A stretch of 62,724 nucleotides of DNA from Alphaproteobacteria bacterium (GCA_017307285.1 JAFKFI010000106.1:1-62724); one strand, 5' to 3'; positions 43,937 to 53,114 are shown, numbered from the stretch's first letter. Notes: generated from the letters alone by a model not told the origin. Numbers and translations: made by a program.

Positions 43937-45082
43937 TCAAGCTGGCGCCACCGTGTCCGCCTTGGTGGCCCCGCGCGCGCCCAGCGGCTTCTCGGCTCCG
44001 GGCGTGGTGTCTCGCCGCGTCTGGTGCTCCATCTCCGCGTCCAGCTCCGCGCCGACCAGGACGACGATGGCGGAAATCCAGATCCAGGTCATGAAGCCGA
44101 TCGCGGCACCCAGCGAGCCGTAGGTCTTGTTGTAGCTGCCGAAATTCTGCACGTACCAGGAGAAGCCCAGCGACGCGAGCACCCAGACGATGGCGGCGAA
44201 CGCGCCGCCCCAGCTCACCCAGCGCCAGCGCGGCTCGTTGCGGCTCGGTCCGTAGCGGTAGATGACCGCGAGCAGCACCGCGACGATAACCAGCAAGAGC
44301 GGCCAGCGCAGCACGCGGATCAGGATTGCGGTGATCGAGCCGAGCCCCACGAAGTTCAGCGCGATCGGCAGCGCCACGACGCAGGCCATCGCGATCACCA
44401 CGAAGACCAGCGCGCCCAACGTGACCGCAAGCGAGGTGAGCGCGAGCCGGACATACCCGCGCTTCTCGTGCTCGTCATAGACGACGTTCAGCGAATCGAA
44501 CATCGCCTTGGTGCCGCCATTGGCGCTCCAGAGCGCCACCAGCAGGCCGACGATCGCGCCGAAGCCGAGCGCGCCGTTGCTGGTCGAGGCCACGCGCTTC
44601 ACCTGGTCGCCGATGATGCTCATGCCGCCGCCAGGGACGACGCCGGACATGGCGTTGAGCTGATCCGACACCGTGGCCGGATCGGCGATCAGGCCGTACA
44701 GCGAAACGAGAGCGGCAAGCGCCGGAAAGATCGCCAGCAGCGAGTAGAAGGTCATCCCGGCCGCCTCGGTCAGCAGTCGGTGCGCGAAGACCTGGCTGAC
44801 CACCCGCTTGGCAATGTCCCACCAGCCGCGCGCTGGGATCTCGCTCGGGGTGTCGGCCTCGCGCCCGCGCCCGTGGGGGTCGCCGGAGGTGGAGGCGCGC
44901 GGGCTGTCGGGGATTTGGCGAAGTTGTTCGCGTAGCGCCGCGAGGCTGCCCGCGTCGGTCGTGGGACTCCGCACCGGCGCCGGCGGCCGCGGCTGCTGGC
45001 GCGCCGCTGCGGTGAGCAGCCCGATACCAGCGAGGGCCGCGGCCACGGAGAGGTCCGCTTTCAAAGAGGCGGGAAGACGCAT
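43937..45082 (-). CDS. YihY/BrkB-family inner-membrane protein
   Basis: A 381-residue protein with a cytoplasmic N-terminal tail of about 100 residues rich in Pro, Arg and Asp, then six membrane segments. BrkB/YihY signatures are LTEAAGMTFYSLLAIFPALA, ALWSANGGTKAMFDSLNVVY (the NGG...A..N motif), and TYGSLGAAIGFMTWIWISA. Function of the family is debated (transport or envelope). The C-terminus is charged and cytoplasmic. ATG 45082 is selected; the open frame runs on to 45817 inside the divergent phosphoesterase and is not coding. Confidence 0.92.
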   Translation of the reverse strand: MRLPASLKADLSVAAALAGIGLLTAAARQQPRPPAPVRSPTTDAGSLAALREQLRQIPDSPRASTSGDPHGRGREADTPSEIPARGWWDIAKRVVSQVFAHRLLTEAAGMTFYSLLAIFPALAALVSLYGLIADPATVSDQLNAMSGVVPGGGMSIIGDQVKRVASTSNGALGFGAIVGLLVALWSANGGTKAMFDSLNVVYDEHEKRGYVRLALTSLAVTLGALVFVVIAMACVVALPIALNFVGLGSITAILIRVLRWPLLLVIVAVLLAVIYRYGPSRNEPRWRWVSWGGAFAAIVWVLASLGFSWYVQNFGSYNKTYGSLGAAIGFMTWIWISAIVVLVGAELDAEMEHQTRRDTTPGAEKPLGARGATKADTVAPA

Positions 45083-45211
45083 AGCCGAGCTCACAGCAGT
45101 TCGGGCGTTCAACAACGCCGGCCCGAATTCGTTGCATGGCCTAATGCGTTCGCCGACCCAATGAGCCGACCCGCCACTGGCCAAGCCGGGCGCCCCCGCT
45201 AAGCTTGGTCC

Positions 45212-45913
45212 ATGCCTTATCCCATCCTGTTCGCCGGCGACCCGCACGGCGTGTTCGAGCCGATCCTGCGCGCCTGTGCCGCGCATCCGCCCGGCTGCCT
45301 GATCCTGCTCGGCGATTGTGACCTCGACCGCGCGCCGCTGCGGACGGTGCTGGCCCCCGTGTTCGCCGCCGGCTGGCGCGTCCACTGGATCATGGGCAAC
45401 CACGACGCCGACACCGAGGCGCGCTTCGACAACCTCGCCGGCGACTACCCGGAGGGCGACATCGGCAACCGGGTGGTCGAGGTGCGGGGGGTGCGGATCG
45501 CCGGGCTCGGCGGCGTGTTCAAGCCGCGCGTGTGGTCGCCGGCAACCAGCAGCGAGAAGGCGGAAACCGACCCGCCGCTGTTCGAGACGCGCACGGCGTT
45601 CTTCGACGCGCTCCGCCCCGGCGAGCCGTGGCGCGGCGGGCTGCCGCTCTGGCATCGCGACACGATCTTCCCCGAGGATTTTTCCACGCTCGCCGCGCAG
45701 CGCTTCGACGTGCTGGTGACACACGAGGCGCCGGGCTCCCACAAGCACGGCGTGCCGGTCATCGGCGCCTTGGCGGAGAGTGCGGGCGCGCGGCTGATCG
45801 TGCATGGCCACCATCACGCGAGTTCCGACGGAATGCTGCCGAGCGGGGTGCGCGTGCGGGGATTGCGGGTCGCGGAAGTCTGGGAACTCCCGGATGACCT
45901 TAGATCGGCATAA
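45212..45913 (+). CDS. Calcineurin-like metallophosphoesterase
   Basis: A 233-residue metallophosphoesterase with the metal motifs in order: GDPHG (D-x-H), LLGDCD, MGNHDAD (GNHD), THEAPG and VHGHHHASS (GHxH). It should hydrolyse phosphomonoesters or diesters; the physiological substrate is unknown. It is divergent from the BrkB-type gene with about 130 bp between the starts and converges on the acyltransferase gene 9 bp after its stop. Confidence 0.9.
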   Translation: MPYPILFAGDPHGVFEPILRACAAHPPGCLILLGDCDLDRAPLRTVLAPVFAAGWRVHWIMGNHDADTEARFDNLAGDYPEGDIGNRVVEVRGVRIAGLGGVFKPRVWSPATSSEKAETDPPLFETRTAFFDALRPGEPWRGGLPLWHRDTIFPEDFSTLAAQRFDVLVTHEAPGSHKHGVPVIGALAESAGARLIVHGHHHASSDGMLPSGVRVRGLRVAEVWELPDDLRSA

Positions 45914-45922
45914 CGGGACCAG

Positions 45923-46618
45923 CTAACCCTGTGCCGGCAGCCCGCACAGGGCATCGGCGCGGTCGGCAGCCTCGTTCAGGGCGGTCTCGATCGCCGGCAG
46001 CGCCTCCCGCCAATCGGCCCGTGGCACGCGGATCACCGGGCCGCATACCACCACCCCGCGCCCGAACGGCTTCGGGACCACCATGCGATCCCAGCTCCGC
46101 AGCACCCAGCGGCGGGAGGTCTGCGCGGCGGTGGGCAGAACCCCGGCGCCAGAGAGCGCGGCTAGTTGCGCCACTCCGGCGGCGGCGCGGCGGCGCGGGC
46201 CGCGGGGGCCGTCGGGGGTGATGCCGACATGGCTGCCCGAGGCGAGCAGCGCGACCAGGGTGCGCATCGCGGCGGCACCGCCGCGCGAGGTGGAGCCGGC
46301 CGCCGTGTCGATGCCGAAGCGGCGCACCACGGCGGCGATGAAGCGGCCGTCGCGCGAGCGGCTGATCATGATGTGCACCCGCGCGCGCTGCCCCTCGCCG
46401 CCCTCCCAGTTGCGTACCATGAGCCACAGGGCGGTCATCAGCGGCAGCCGTTCATGCCAGGCGGCCAGGATGAGTGGGTCGCCGATCACATGCGGCGCCA
46501 CGTTCTCCGCGCCGTGCAGCACCCAACGCGTGGTGCGCAGCGCGAATGCGAGATAGAGGCCGAGCATTCGCGCCAGGATCGCCTGCGTCGTCGAGGAGCG
46601 GAGAAGGCGCTTCAGCAT
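45923..46618 (-). CDS. Lysophospholipid acyltransferase-like protein (DUF374)
   Basis: A 231-residue protein with an N-terminal hydrophobic anchor (ILARMLGLYLAFALRTTRWV) and the DUF374/LpxL-like core: LAAWHERLPLM with the catalytic-type His, HIMISRSRDGRFIAAVVRRF, and SHVGITPDGPRGPRR. These membrane enzymes transfer acyl chains to glycerolipids or lipid A-like acceptors. It begins 5 bp after the cyclopropane synthase stop, so both lipid genes are one transcript. Confidence 0.88.
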   Translation of the reverse strand: MLKRLLRSSTTQAILARMLGLYLAFALRTTRWVLHGAENVAPHVIGDPLILAAWHERLPLMTALWLMVRNWEGGEGQRARVHIMISRSRDGRFIAAVVRRFGIDTAAGSTSRGGAAAMRTLVALLASGSHVGITPDGPRGPRRRAAAGVAQLAALSGAGVLPTAAQTSRRWVLRSWDRMVVPKPFGRGVVVCGPVIRVPRADWREALPAIETALNEAADRADALCGLPAQG

Positions 46619-46623
46619 CGCCG

Positions 46624-47943
46624 TCAGGCCGTCGGGTAGAGGTCCGCGCGCGTGGGTGGCAGCCCGCTCGCGCCCCGCGCGCGTTTCGTCGCGACCGTCT
46701 GAAAAATGCCGAGCGTGCCGCGCTCGAAAGCCAGCGACACGCCGGCGAGATAGAGCAGCCACAGCCGCGTCTTTGCCGCGCCTACCTCGCGTTCCGCCGC
46801 CTCGCGCTCCGCGTAGAGCCGCTCGCACCACAAACGGGTTGTGCGCGCGTAGTGTTCCCGCCAGGCCTCGGTGTCGTGCACCTCGAACCCGGCACGCTCC
46901 AGGCTCGCTTGGGTGTTGCCGATGTGGTCGAGATCGGCGCCGGGGAACACGTAATTGATGATCGCCGCGTATTCCGGGCGCTTGCGGTGGAAGGCCCGGT
47001 CGGTGCGCTTGGCGGGGCGGGTGATGGCGTGGTGCAGCATCACGCCGCGCGGCCGCAGCAGCGACCGCATCTTGGCGAAATAGGCCGCATGGTTGGCGCG
47101 GCCGACATGCTCGAACATGCCGATCGAGGCGATCCGGTCGTACTCCCCGTCGAGTGCACGGAAATCCTTCAGCTCCACCGTGATGCGGTCTTGCAGCCCG
47201 AGGCGGGCGATCTTCTCGCGCGCGAAGTCGAACTGCGCCTGCGAAAGCGTCACGCCATGCGCCCGCACGCCGTGATGCTGCGCGGCGTGGCACACGAGCC
47301 CACCCCAGCCGCAGCCGATGTCGAGGAAGCGGTCCCCCGGCGAGAGGCGCAGCTTGCGGCAGATCATCGCCAGCTTGGCCTGCTGCGCGGCCTCGATCGA
47401 GGCGTCCCAGGCGGGGAAGTAGGCGCAGGAATACTGCATCTCGGGGTCGAGGAAGAGCCCGTAGAAAGCATTGCTCAGGTCGTAGTGGAACTGCACCTGG
47501 GCGGCGTCGTCGCGCCCCGCGTCGGCGCGCGGGCGCTGCTTGCCGCCGAACGCGTGCGCCGCGCTCGCCCGATCGGCGCGGGCGAACACGAATGGCAGAA
47601 GGGTGCGGGCGAGCAGCCGCTTGTCCAACCGGCGCGCGAGACCGCGTGTCGCGGCGCCCCGACGGGCGGCCAAGTCGAGCAGGGTGCCGCCTTCGATGTC
47701 GAGCACTCCCGCCGCGGCGAGGTCGACCACCGTGGTCAGGCGCGGCCGGCGCAGCAGTCGCGTGATCGCGTCAGGCGAGCGGATGGCGAGTGCGAGATCG
47801 GCTCGCGCCGCTGGTCCCAGGGGCACCGTGGTACCGTCCCAGAGGCGCAGGGCGAAGTCGGCTCCCAGAACCGAAGCGAGGTGCTGGGCCAGCCGATGAG
47901 CCGCTCTCAGCCGCCGATCCTTGGATAGGGATGTGCTGGCCAC
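46624..47943 (-). CDS. cfa: Cyclopropane-fatty-acyl-phospholipid synthase
   Basis: A 439-residue CFA synthase that adds a methylene bridge to unsaturated phospholipid acyl chains using S-adenosylmethionine. The catalytic part has QFHYDLSNAFYGLFLDPEMQ, the SAM loop FLDIGCGWGGL at residues 207-217, GVTLSQAQ, and SIGMFEHVGRANH. The first 140 residues form the substrate-binding domain. The start is GTG at 47943. It precedes the acyltransferase by 5 bp and is probably induced in stationary phase or acid, as in other bacteria. Confidence 0.95.
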   Translation of the reverse strand: MASTSLSKDRRLRAAHRLAQHLASVLGADFALRLWDGTTVPLGPAARADLALAIRSPDAITRLLRRPRLTTVVDLAAAGVLDIEGGTLLDLAARRGAATRGLARRLDKRLLARTLLPFVFARADRASAAHAFGGKQRPRADAGRDDAAQVQFHYDLSNAFYGLFLDPEMQYSCAYFPAWDASIEAAQQAKLAMICRKLRLSPGDRFLDIGCGWGGLVCHAAQHHGVRAHGVTLSQAQFDFAREKIARLGLQDRITVELKDFRALDGEYDRIASIGMFEHVGRANHAAYFAKMRSLLRPRGVMLHHAITRPAKRTDRAFHRKRPEYAAIINYVFPGADLDHIGNTQASLERAGFEVHDTEAWREHYARTTRLWCERLYAEREAAEREVGAAKTRLWLLYLAGVSLAFERGTLGIFQTVATKRARGASGLPPTRADLYPTA

Positions 47944-48071
47944 GATGCCTCATCAGGGAACAGGGAGGCGGAACCTAGAGATGCTTCCCGGGCGCGACAA
48001 CCGGGCACCGCCGCGTTAGCCTCGGTGTCCCGTCGCGATGCTGGACGGGGCACATCCGAACAGGATTCGCC

Positions 48072-48269
48072 ATGAACAAGCTCGCTCTCTGCCTCGCCAC
48101 CCTCCTGCTCGCGGGCGCGGTCTCCGCCTGCGGCCCGATCAGTGGCGTCAGCACGGCCGGCAGCACCAATATGGGGGGCGCGCCGGGCTCGGCGAACGAT
48201 CTTGCCACTGGCGGACAGGGCGGCCGGACCGGGGATCAGGGCGGCGGCGGTGGCAGCGGGCGGATGTAG
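48072..48269 (+). CDS. Small predicted lipoprotein
   Basis: A 65-residue protein with a signal peptide and lipobox ending GAVSAC (Cys20), then a Gly/Ser/Gln-rich tail of low complexity. It is probably acylated and held in the outer or inner membrane. AGGA precedes the ATG. Function unknown; comparable short lipoproteins are common in alphaproteobacteria. Confidence 0.7.
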   Translation: MNKLALCLATLLLAGAVSACGPISGVSTAGSTNMGGAPGSANDLATGGQGGRTGDQGGGGGSGRM

Positions 48270-48301
48270 TCCCGGCTGACGGCACTGCTCGCCCCCGCTT
48301 G

Positions 48302-48340
48302 CCCCGAAGCCGTCACCGGTCTGTTATGGCGGCTTCGGGG
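48302..48340 (+). promoter_or_regulatory. Leader hairpin overlapping the alcohol dehydrogenase ribosome-binding site
   Basis: CCCCGAAGCCG pairs perfectly with CGGCTTCGGGG (11 bp, 17-nt loop). The 3' arm runs into GGGGAGG, the likely Shine-Dalgarno of the ATG at 48352, 11 nt away. It could terminate the lipoprotein transcript or mask the dehydrogenase start. Confidence 0.5.
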
Positions 48341-48351
48341 AGGACAAATCC

Positions 48352-49431
48352 ATGCGAGCAGCCATCAGGCGGGGTACTCGGATCGTCTGCGACGAGATCG
48401 CCGATCTCACGCCCGGTCCCGGCCAAGTGCTGGTGCGGACCTGCGCTTGCGGCATCTGCGGCTCGGATCTGCACGCGTTGCAATTCCCCGAGGCGATCAC
48501 GCGCGTCTACGAGCAGGCCGGGGTCGAGCACCCGATGCGGGTGGACGGCGACGTGGTGTTCGGCCACGAGTTCTGCGGCGAGATTCTCGACTACGGGCCG
48601 GAGACCAAGCGGCGGCTAAGGCCGGGTAGCCTCGTCACCTCGGTCCCTCGGCTGATGGATCGCACCGGCGCGCATGTGATCGGCTATTCCAACGAGTTTC
48701 CCGGCGGATACGCCGAGCGGATGCTGTTGACCGAGGCATTCCTGCTCGAGGTGCCGAACGGACTTTCCGCCGTGCACGCGGCGCTGACCGAGCCGTTTGC
48801 GGTTGGCGAGCACGCGGTCGCCAGCGCCAACCTCGACGGCGCCGCGGCGGCGCTGGTGATCGGCTGCGGGCCGGTCGGCCTCGCGGTGATCGCCGCCCTC
48901 AAGGCGCGCGGCTTCGGCCCGGTGATCGCCGCCGACTTCGCCCCCGGGCGCCGGGCGCTGGCCGAGAAGCTGGGCGCCGATGAGGTGGTCGATCCCGCCC
49001 AGCAATCGCCGCACGCGCGCTGGGAGGAGTTCGGCGTGCCGATGACCCGCGCGGGCCGCGCCCGGGCGATCGCCGGCGGCGCGCAGCCGGGCCGCTCGGT
49101 GATCTTTGAGTGCGTCGGCGTGCCGGGCGTGCTGCAGTCGATCATGGAGGCGGCGCCGTCGGGCAGCCAGATCGTCGTCGCCGGGGTGTGCATGCAGACC
49201 GACCGGTTCGAGCCTTCGGCGGCGATCGCCAAGGAGCTCGATTTCCGCTTCGTGCTCGGCTACTCGGCGGAGGAATTCGCCCGCACGCTGCGCAACATCG
49301 CAGAGGGCCGCATCAACGCGGCGCCGATCGTGACGCGCCAGATCGGCCTGTCCGAGGTCGCCGACGCCTTCGCGGCGCTGGCGACACCCGGCGACCAGGC
49401 GAAAATCATCATCGAGCCGGCGCGCGCATAG
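48352..49431 (+). CDS. Zinc-dependent alcohol dehydrogenase (MDR family)
   Basis: A 359-residue medium-chain dehydrogenase. Catalytic zinc ligands are Cys33 in CACGICGSDLHA and His72-Glu73 in GHEFCGE; the Rossmann loop is VIGCGPVGLAVIAALKARG. The four-Cys structural zinc lobe is absent, which places it apart from classical ADHs. It oxidises an unknown alcohol with NAD(P)+. It heads the oxidative cluster and is followed 35 bp later by the flavin reductase; it could oxidise alcohols made by the P450s downstream, by inference. Confidence 0.9.
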   Translation: MRAAIRRGTRIVCDEIADLTPGPGQVLVRTCACGICGSDLHALQFPEAITRVYEQAGVEHPMRVDGDVVFGHEFCGEILDYGPETKRRLRPGSLVTSVPRLMDRTGAHVIGYSNEFPGGYAERMLLTEAFLLEVPNGLSAVHAALTEPFAVGEHAVASANLDGAAAALVIGCGPVGLAVIAALKARGFGPVIAADFAPGRRALAEKLGADEVVDPAQQSPHARWEEFGVPMTRAGRARAIAGGAQPGRSVIFECVGVPGVLQSIMEAAPSGSQIVVAGVCMQTDRFEPSAAIAKELDFRFVLGYSAEEFARTLRNIAEGRINAAPIVTRQIGLSEVADAFAALATPGDQAKIIIEPARA

Positions 49432-49466
49432 CGCGAGGCACCGTTCGCATCAGAAGGAGGGTCGCG

Positions 49467-49973
49467 ATGAACGCCGACGCCAAGAAGACCGCGCTACGCA
49501 TGATCCCGTATGGGATCTACGTCCTCACCGCCGCCAACGACGCCCAGAGCGACGTTGCCGCCGCGACGGTGAACTGGGTGACGCAGAGCGCCTTCGCCCC
49601 GCCGCTCGTCGTGGTCGGCGTGAAGACCGACAGCCACGCCTACGCGCTGGTGAAGAGCACCAGCCGGTTCGCACTCAACATGCTGGGCAAGGACCACAAG
49701 GGCCTCGCCTTCACCTTCTTCAAGCCGGTGACGGTGGAGGACAGGAAGCTCTCGGGCCAGACGTTCAAGTGGGGTGCCAACGGCGCGCCGTTGCTCGACG
49801 CCGCCATCGCTGCGGTGGAGTGCGAGGTCAAGAGCATCGTGGAACAGGGCGACCATCACGTCGTCGTCGCGGAAGTCACCGAGGCGCATCTCAACACGGC
49901 GCCGGAGGGCCGACCCGACGAAGCGATCCTGGAGATGAAGGACCTCGGCCCGACCGTGTTCTACGGCGGCTGA
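49467..49973 (+). CDS. Flavin reductase-like protein (HpaC type)
   Basis: A 168-residue FMN-binding split-barrel reductase with GIYVLTAAND, AAATVNWVTQSAFAPPLVVV, and FALNMLGKDHKGLAFTFFKP. Such proteins reduce FAD or FMN with NAD(P)H for a separate oxygenase. The HpaB-type oxygenase at 53740 is the obvious partner, though a regulator gene separates them. AGAAGGAGGG gives a strong ribosome-binding site before ATG 49467. It lies between two dehydrogenase genes on the same strand. Confidence 0.88.
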   Translation: MNADAKKTALRMIPYGIYVLTAANDAQSDVAAATVNWVTQSAFAPPLVVVGVKTDSHAYALVKSTSRFALNMLGKDHKGLAFTFFKPVTVEDRKLSGQTFKWGANGAPLLDAAIAAVECEVKSIVEQGDHHVVVAEVTEAHLNTAPEGRPDEAILEMKDLGPTVFYGG

Positions 49974-50004
49974 TCGCGCAACGACGGGGAACGGAAGAGC
50001 GGGC

Positions 50005-50892
50005 ATGAAGGTCGGGTTCATCGGCGTCGGCAACATGGGTGGGCCCATGTGCCGCAACATCATCAAGAACACGAATCACGAGGTGGTCGTGTTCGACCTC
50101 GATCCCGCCGCCGTGCGGGTCTGCACCGAACTTGGCACGACGCCGGGCGAGAGCGTCGCCGACGTGGCCGCGCGCTGCGACGTGGTCGTCACCTCGCTGC
50201 CGATGCCGCGCCATGTCGAGGAGGTGGCGCTCGGCGCCGGCGGCATCGCCGCGAACGCGCGGCGGGGGACGGTCTATATCGACCTCAGCACCAACTCGCC
50301 AACGGTCGCGCGGCGCGTCCATGCGGGTCTCGCGGAGAAGGGCATTCCGATGCTGGAGGCGCCGGTGAGCGGCGGCGTCTCGGGCGCCGAGGCGGCCACC
50401 ATCGTCATCATGGTGGGCGGCGACGAGGCGGTGTTCGAGGCGCAGCGCCCGCTGCTCGCTTCCTTCAGCAAGGAGGTGGTGCATGTCGGCGCGGTGGGCA
50501 TGGGCTCGGTCGCCAAGCTGATCAACAACCAGCTCGCCTTCAGCAACATGGCGGCCGCCGCCGAGGCGCTGGCGATCGGCGCCATGTCGGGCATCGACCT
50601 CGGCAAGCTCAACCACGTGATCGAGAACGCCAGCGGGTTTTCTTGGGCCTACCGCTCTGTCGCCGCAAAGGCGTTCGCCGGTGACTTCAAGGCGAATTTC
50701 GCGCTCGATCTCGCCCACAAGGATTTGCGGCTGGCGCTGGAGCTCGCGGACGAGCTCGGCGTGCCGGGCATGATCGGGCCGCAGGTGATGAACCTCATGC
50801 GGATGGCGCGCGCCAAGGGCATGGGCGGGGACGATACGAGCACGATCATCCGCGTCTACGAGCAGGCGCTGGGCAAGGAGGTGCGCGGCTGA
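50005..50892 (+). CDS. 3-hydroxyisobutyrate dehydrogenase-family NAD(P)-dependent oxidoreductase
   Basis: A 295-residue beta-hydroxyacid dehydrogenase: cofactor loop GVGNMGGPM, substrate segment APVSGGVSGAEAATIVIMVG, catalytic Lys in GMGSVAKLINNQL, and the C-terminal helix set. Members oxidise 3-hydroxyisobutyrate, tartronate semialdehyde or related beta-hydroxy acids. It follows the flavin reductase by 31 bp and converges on the large regulator. It could process a branched or hydroxylated acid formed by the oxygenases. Confidence 0.92.
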   Translation: MKVGFIGVGNMGGPMCRNIIKNTNHEVVVFDLDPAAVRVCTELGTTPGESVADVAARCDVVVTSLPMPRHVEEVALGAGGIAANARRGTVYIDLSTNSPTVARRVHAGLAEKGIPMLEAPVSGGVSGAEAATIVIMVGGDEAVFEAQRPLLASFSKEVVHVGAVGMGSVAKLINNQLAFSNMAAAAEALAIGAMSGIDLGKLNHVIENASGFSWAYRSVAAKAFAGDFKANFALDLAHKDLRLALELADELGVPGMIGPQVMNLMRMARAKGMGGDDTSTIIRVYEQALGKEVRG

Positions 50893-50903
50893 AGGAGTGC
50901 CGC

Positions 50904-53114
50904 TCACCAATCATCCGCCACCAAGTCCACCGTGGGTTGGCCGCTCGCCTGCCAGCATTCCTCGCCGCCTCGGTACCAGGAGACATGGGTGTATCCGAGC
51001 GCCACGAGCCGCAGCGCGAGATTGTAGCCGCCCCAGCGTTCCGCGTTCCAATCCAGCGTGACGATCGGCGCCTCGCTCTTCCAATGCGTGAGACCGTCGA
51101 TCTTCCGACGCAGCCGGGCTTGAAGGGGATCGTCCAGACCGCCGCCCGAGCCAGCCCCCAGCAATCCAGTCGCACCCGCGATGGAGCGGCCTGAGCCGGT
51201 TGTGTCGATGATGAGGGGCCGCTGCGTCGCGAGCAGGGCGACAAGACCCGACGTTCGGATCGTGTTCGCGCCTGGGACCATATCGGGGGTCAGTCCGATC
51301 AGGTCGCCGCGCAAACCAGTCTGGGGCTGCACGCCGGTCTCGGCGTCCTCGTCCGCGTGGTCGCGCAATCCGGCCGACCGCAACACCTCCTCGACACGCG
51401 CCAGCTGGGCCGCGAATTGCGGACTCGGACGGCTGCCGGTCCAGTAGCCGCGCACTGTCACGAACGGCCAGACCCGGAGCGCCTGCCCGATGGCCTCGTG
51501 CGCCTCCGTCCGCCGGCCACTTCCAGCATAGGCACTGGCCAAAGTGAGATACTGTTCGGCGAGGAGACTCGGCGAATTCTCGGGATGCGCCGCAAGCCCA
51601 CGCTGCGACCAATCCGCCGCCTCATCGTGGCGCCCGACCAACAGCAGGGCCATCGCGAGTACATGGTATCGCACCCAGATAAAGAAGTGCTCGGGACTCC
51701 TCCTGATCGAGAACCGAAACATGCGGATCGCGTCGTCCGTCTTGCCGAGAAGCAGGTAGCATCGACCGAGCATGAACTCGGCACCGTTCCAGGTCGGATA
51801 GGACGTATAGAGCCGCTCGAACGCGGCCTCCGTCGCCGGCCAGCGGCCACGAAACCACAGCAGCACCGCACGGTCCCATAGCACCTCGGGATTGTTGGGC
51901 GCGCGTGCCTCGGCTTCGCTGATGAGCTTTTCAATTCGGCCGGTGCCCCCGGGCGGCGGCTGGCCCGAGGTCCACATCACCATCAGGAGCGCGTTGGCCA
52001 GGGCGGTCATGGCATTCACCGAAACCGGATCGACCTGCAACGCCCGTTCGTAACACTCTCGGGATTTCACGATCCGCTGCGGACTGGGCGCCTGGAATTC
52101 CCATGACTTGCCCTGCAGCACCAAGTCCATCGCGTCCGGGCGGTCGGGCCGCTCCCGCAGGCTCCGCGCTGCCTCGACGTTGAAGATTTGCGTCACCATG
52201 CCGGGCCGGACCCATCTGGCCATCACCTGCGGCTCGGCGAGGGCGGCGTTCGGCTCGTCCTCGTACCGCTCGGTCCAGAGCAGCGCTCCCGTCTCTGTCG
52301 AGACGAGCTCGACGCTGACCTGCAGCTTGTCGGGCACCCGCCGCACGCGGCCCGTCAGCACGTAGCGCACCCTCAGCGCGGCACCGATCCCCTTAGCGTC
52401 GAGGTGCTTCTCGCTCTGCGCCACGGCGGCTTCATGCGGGGCGACCAATGAAGGGCTGAAATAGCCAATCGAGACCGGGCTGGCCAAATCGGTCGTCAGT
52501 GTCTCCGTCACCGCATCGGCGTAATGCTCAAGCACGGGATCGCCTTTCTCGGCCTCGAACGGCAGCACGGCGACCGACATGCGCGGCGGCTGGCCCCTGC
52601 CTCCCGTGAGGCGGCCGCCCCATTCGATCGCGGCCAGGCCGCCGGCGCCCGCCAGAAGCGCGGCCGACCCCGCCAGCCAGCCGAGCCAGTTCCGGCGGGC
52701 GAGCACAGGCCCCGGCGCTACAGGCATGGGTTCCCGTTGACCAAGAGCATCGGCCGCGTCCGCCGTGCTGTCTGCCAGGGTTCGCACCGGCAGGACGAAG
52801 CGATAGCCGCGACCAGGATCGGTCTGGATGCAACTCCGATCCGCATCCCGATCCAGGATTCGGCGCAGGGCGGAAATCTGCACCGTGAGATTGTTGTCCT
52901 CGACCGCGAGGCCGGGCCACACGGCGTCCATGATCTCTTGCTTGGCGACTAGGCGCCCCGGCCGGTCGAGCAGGACGCACAGTATGCCAAGGGCGCGCCG
53001 GCCGATGACGACCGGCGATGATGCGTCGTGGTCCGTCCGGCGCAGTTCCCCGCTTCGTCGGTTCAGCCGGAAATTCCCGAACTCGACCGTATCGTCCGCG
53101 GCGCTCGCCTGCAT
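50904..53114 (-). CDS. Winged-helix (OmpR/CadC-type) regulator with TolB-like, TPR and degenerate rhodanese domains
   Basis: A 736-residue protein. Residues 11-108 are an OmpR/ToxR-type winged helix (VIGRRALGILCVLLDRPGRL, VEDNNLTVQISALRRIL, GRGYRFVLPV); a membrane-type segment is at about 142-166; 179-300 resembles the TolB-N/adenylate-cyclase-linked module (SVAVLPFEAEKGDP); about 330-560 is TPR-like. The last 130 residues are rhodanese-like, closest to the PQQ-linked CxxCW type (RWGGYNLALRLVALGYTHVS, WYRGGEECW), but the active-site Cys is replaced (TLDWNAERW), so sulfur transfer is not expected. It is probably a sensor. Four direct repeats upstream are its likely target. It is divergent from the HpaB side. 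Confidence 0.88.
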   Translation of the reverse strand: MQASAADDTVEFGNFRLNRRSGELRRTDHDASSPVVIGRRALGILCVLLDRPGRLVAKQEIMDAVWPGLAVEDNNLTVQISALRRILDRDADRSCIQTDPGRGYRFVLPVRTLADSTADAADALGQREPMPVAPGPVLARRNWLGWLAGSAALLAGAGGLAAIEWGGRLTGGRGQPPRMSVAVLPFEAEKGDPVLEHYADAVTETLTTDLASPVSIGYFSPSLVAPHEAAVAQSEKHLDAKGIGAALRVRYVLTGRVRRVPDKLQVSVELVSTETGALLWTERYEDEPNAALAEPQVMARWVRPGMVTQIFNVEAARSLRERPDRPDAMDLVLQGKSWEFQAPSPQRIVKSRECYERALQVDPVSVNAMTALANALLMVMWTSGQPPPGGTGRIEKLISEAEARAPNNPEVLWDRAVLLWFRGRWPATEAAFERLYTSYPTWNGAEFMLGRCYLLLGKTDDAIRMFRFSIRRSPEHFFIWVRYHVLAMALLLVGRHDEAADWSQRGLAAHPENSPSLLAEQYLTLASAYAGSGRRTEAHEAIGQALRVWPFVTVRGYWTGSRPSPQFAAQLARVEEVLRSAGLRDHADEDAETGVQPQTGLRGDLIGLTPDMVPGANTIRTSGLVALLATQRPLIIDTTGSGRSIAGATGLLGAGSGGGLDDPLQARLRRKIDGLTHWKSEAPIVTLDWNAERWGGYNLALRLVALGYTHVSWYRGGEECWQASGQPTVDLVADDW

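Noticed and set aside
45095-45130. Imperfect inverted repeat TTCGGGC...GCCCGAA between BrkB and phosphoesterase genes
   Set aside because: Mismatches and an irregular loop make it too weak to call an operator or terminator.
45083-45817. Long upstream extension of the BrkB-type frame
   Set aside because: It runs antisense through the metallophosphoesterase, which has all five metal motifs.
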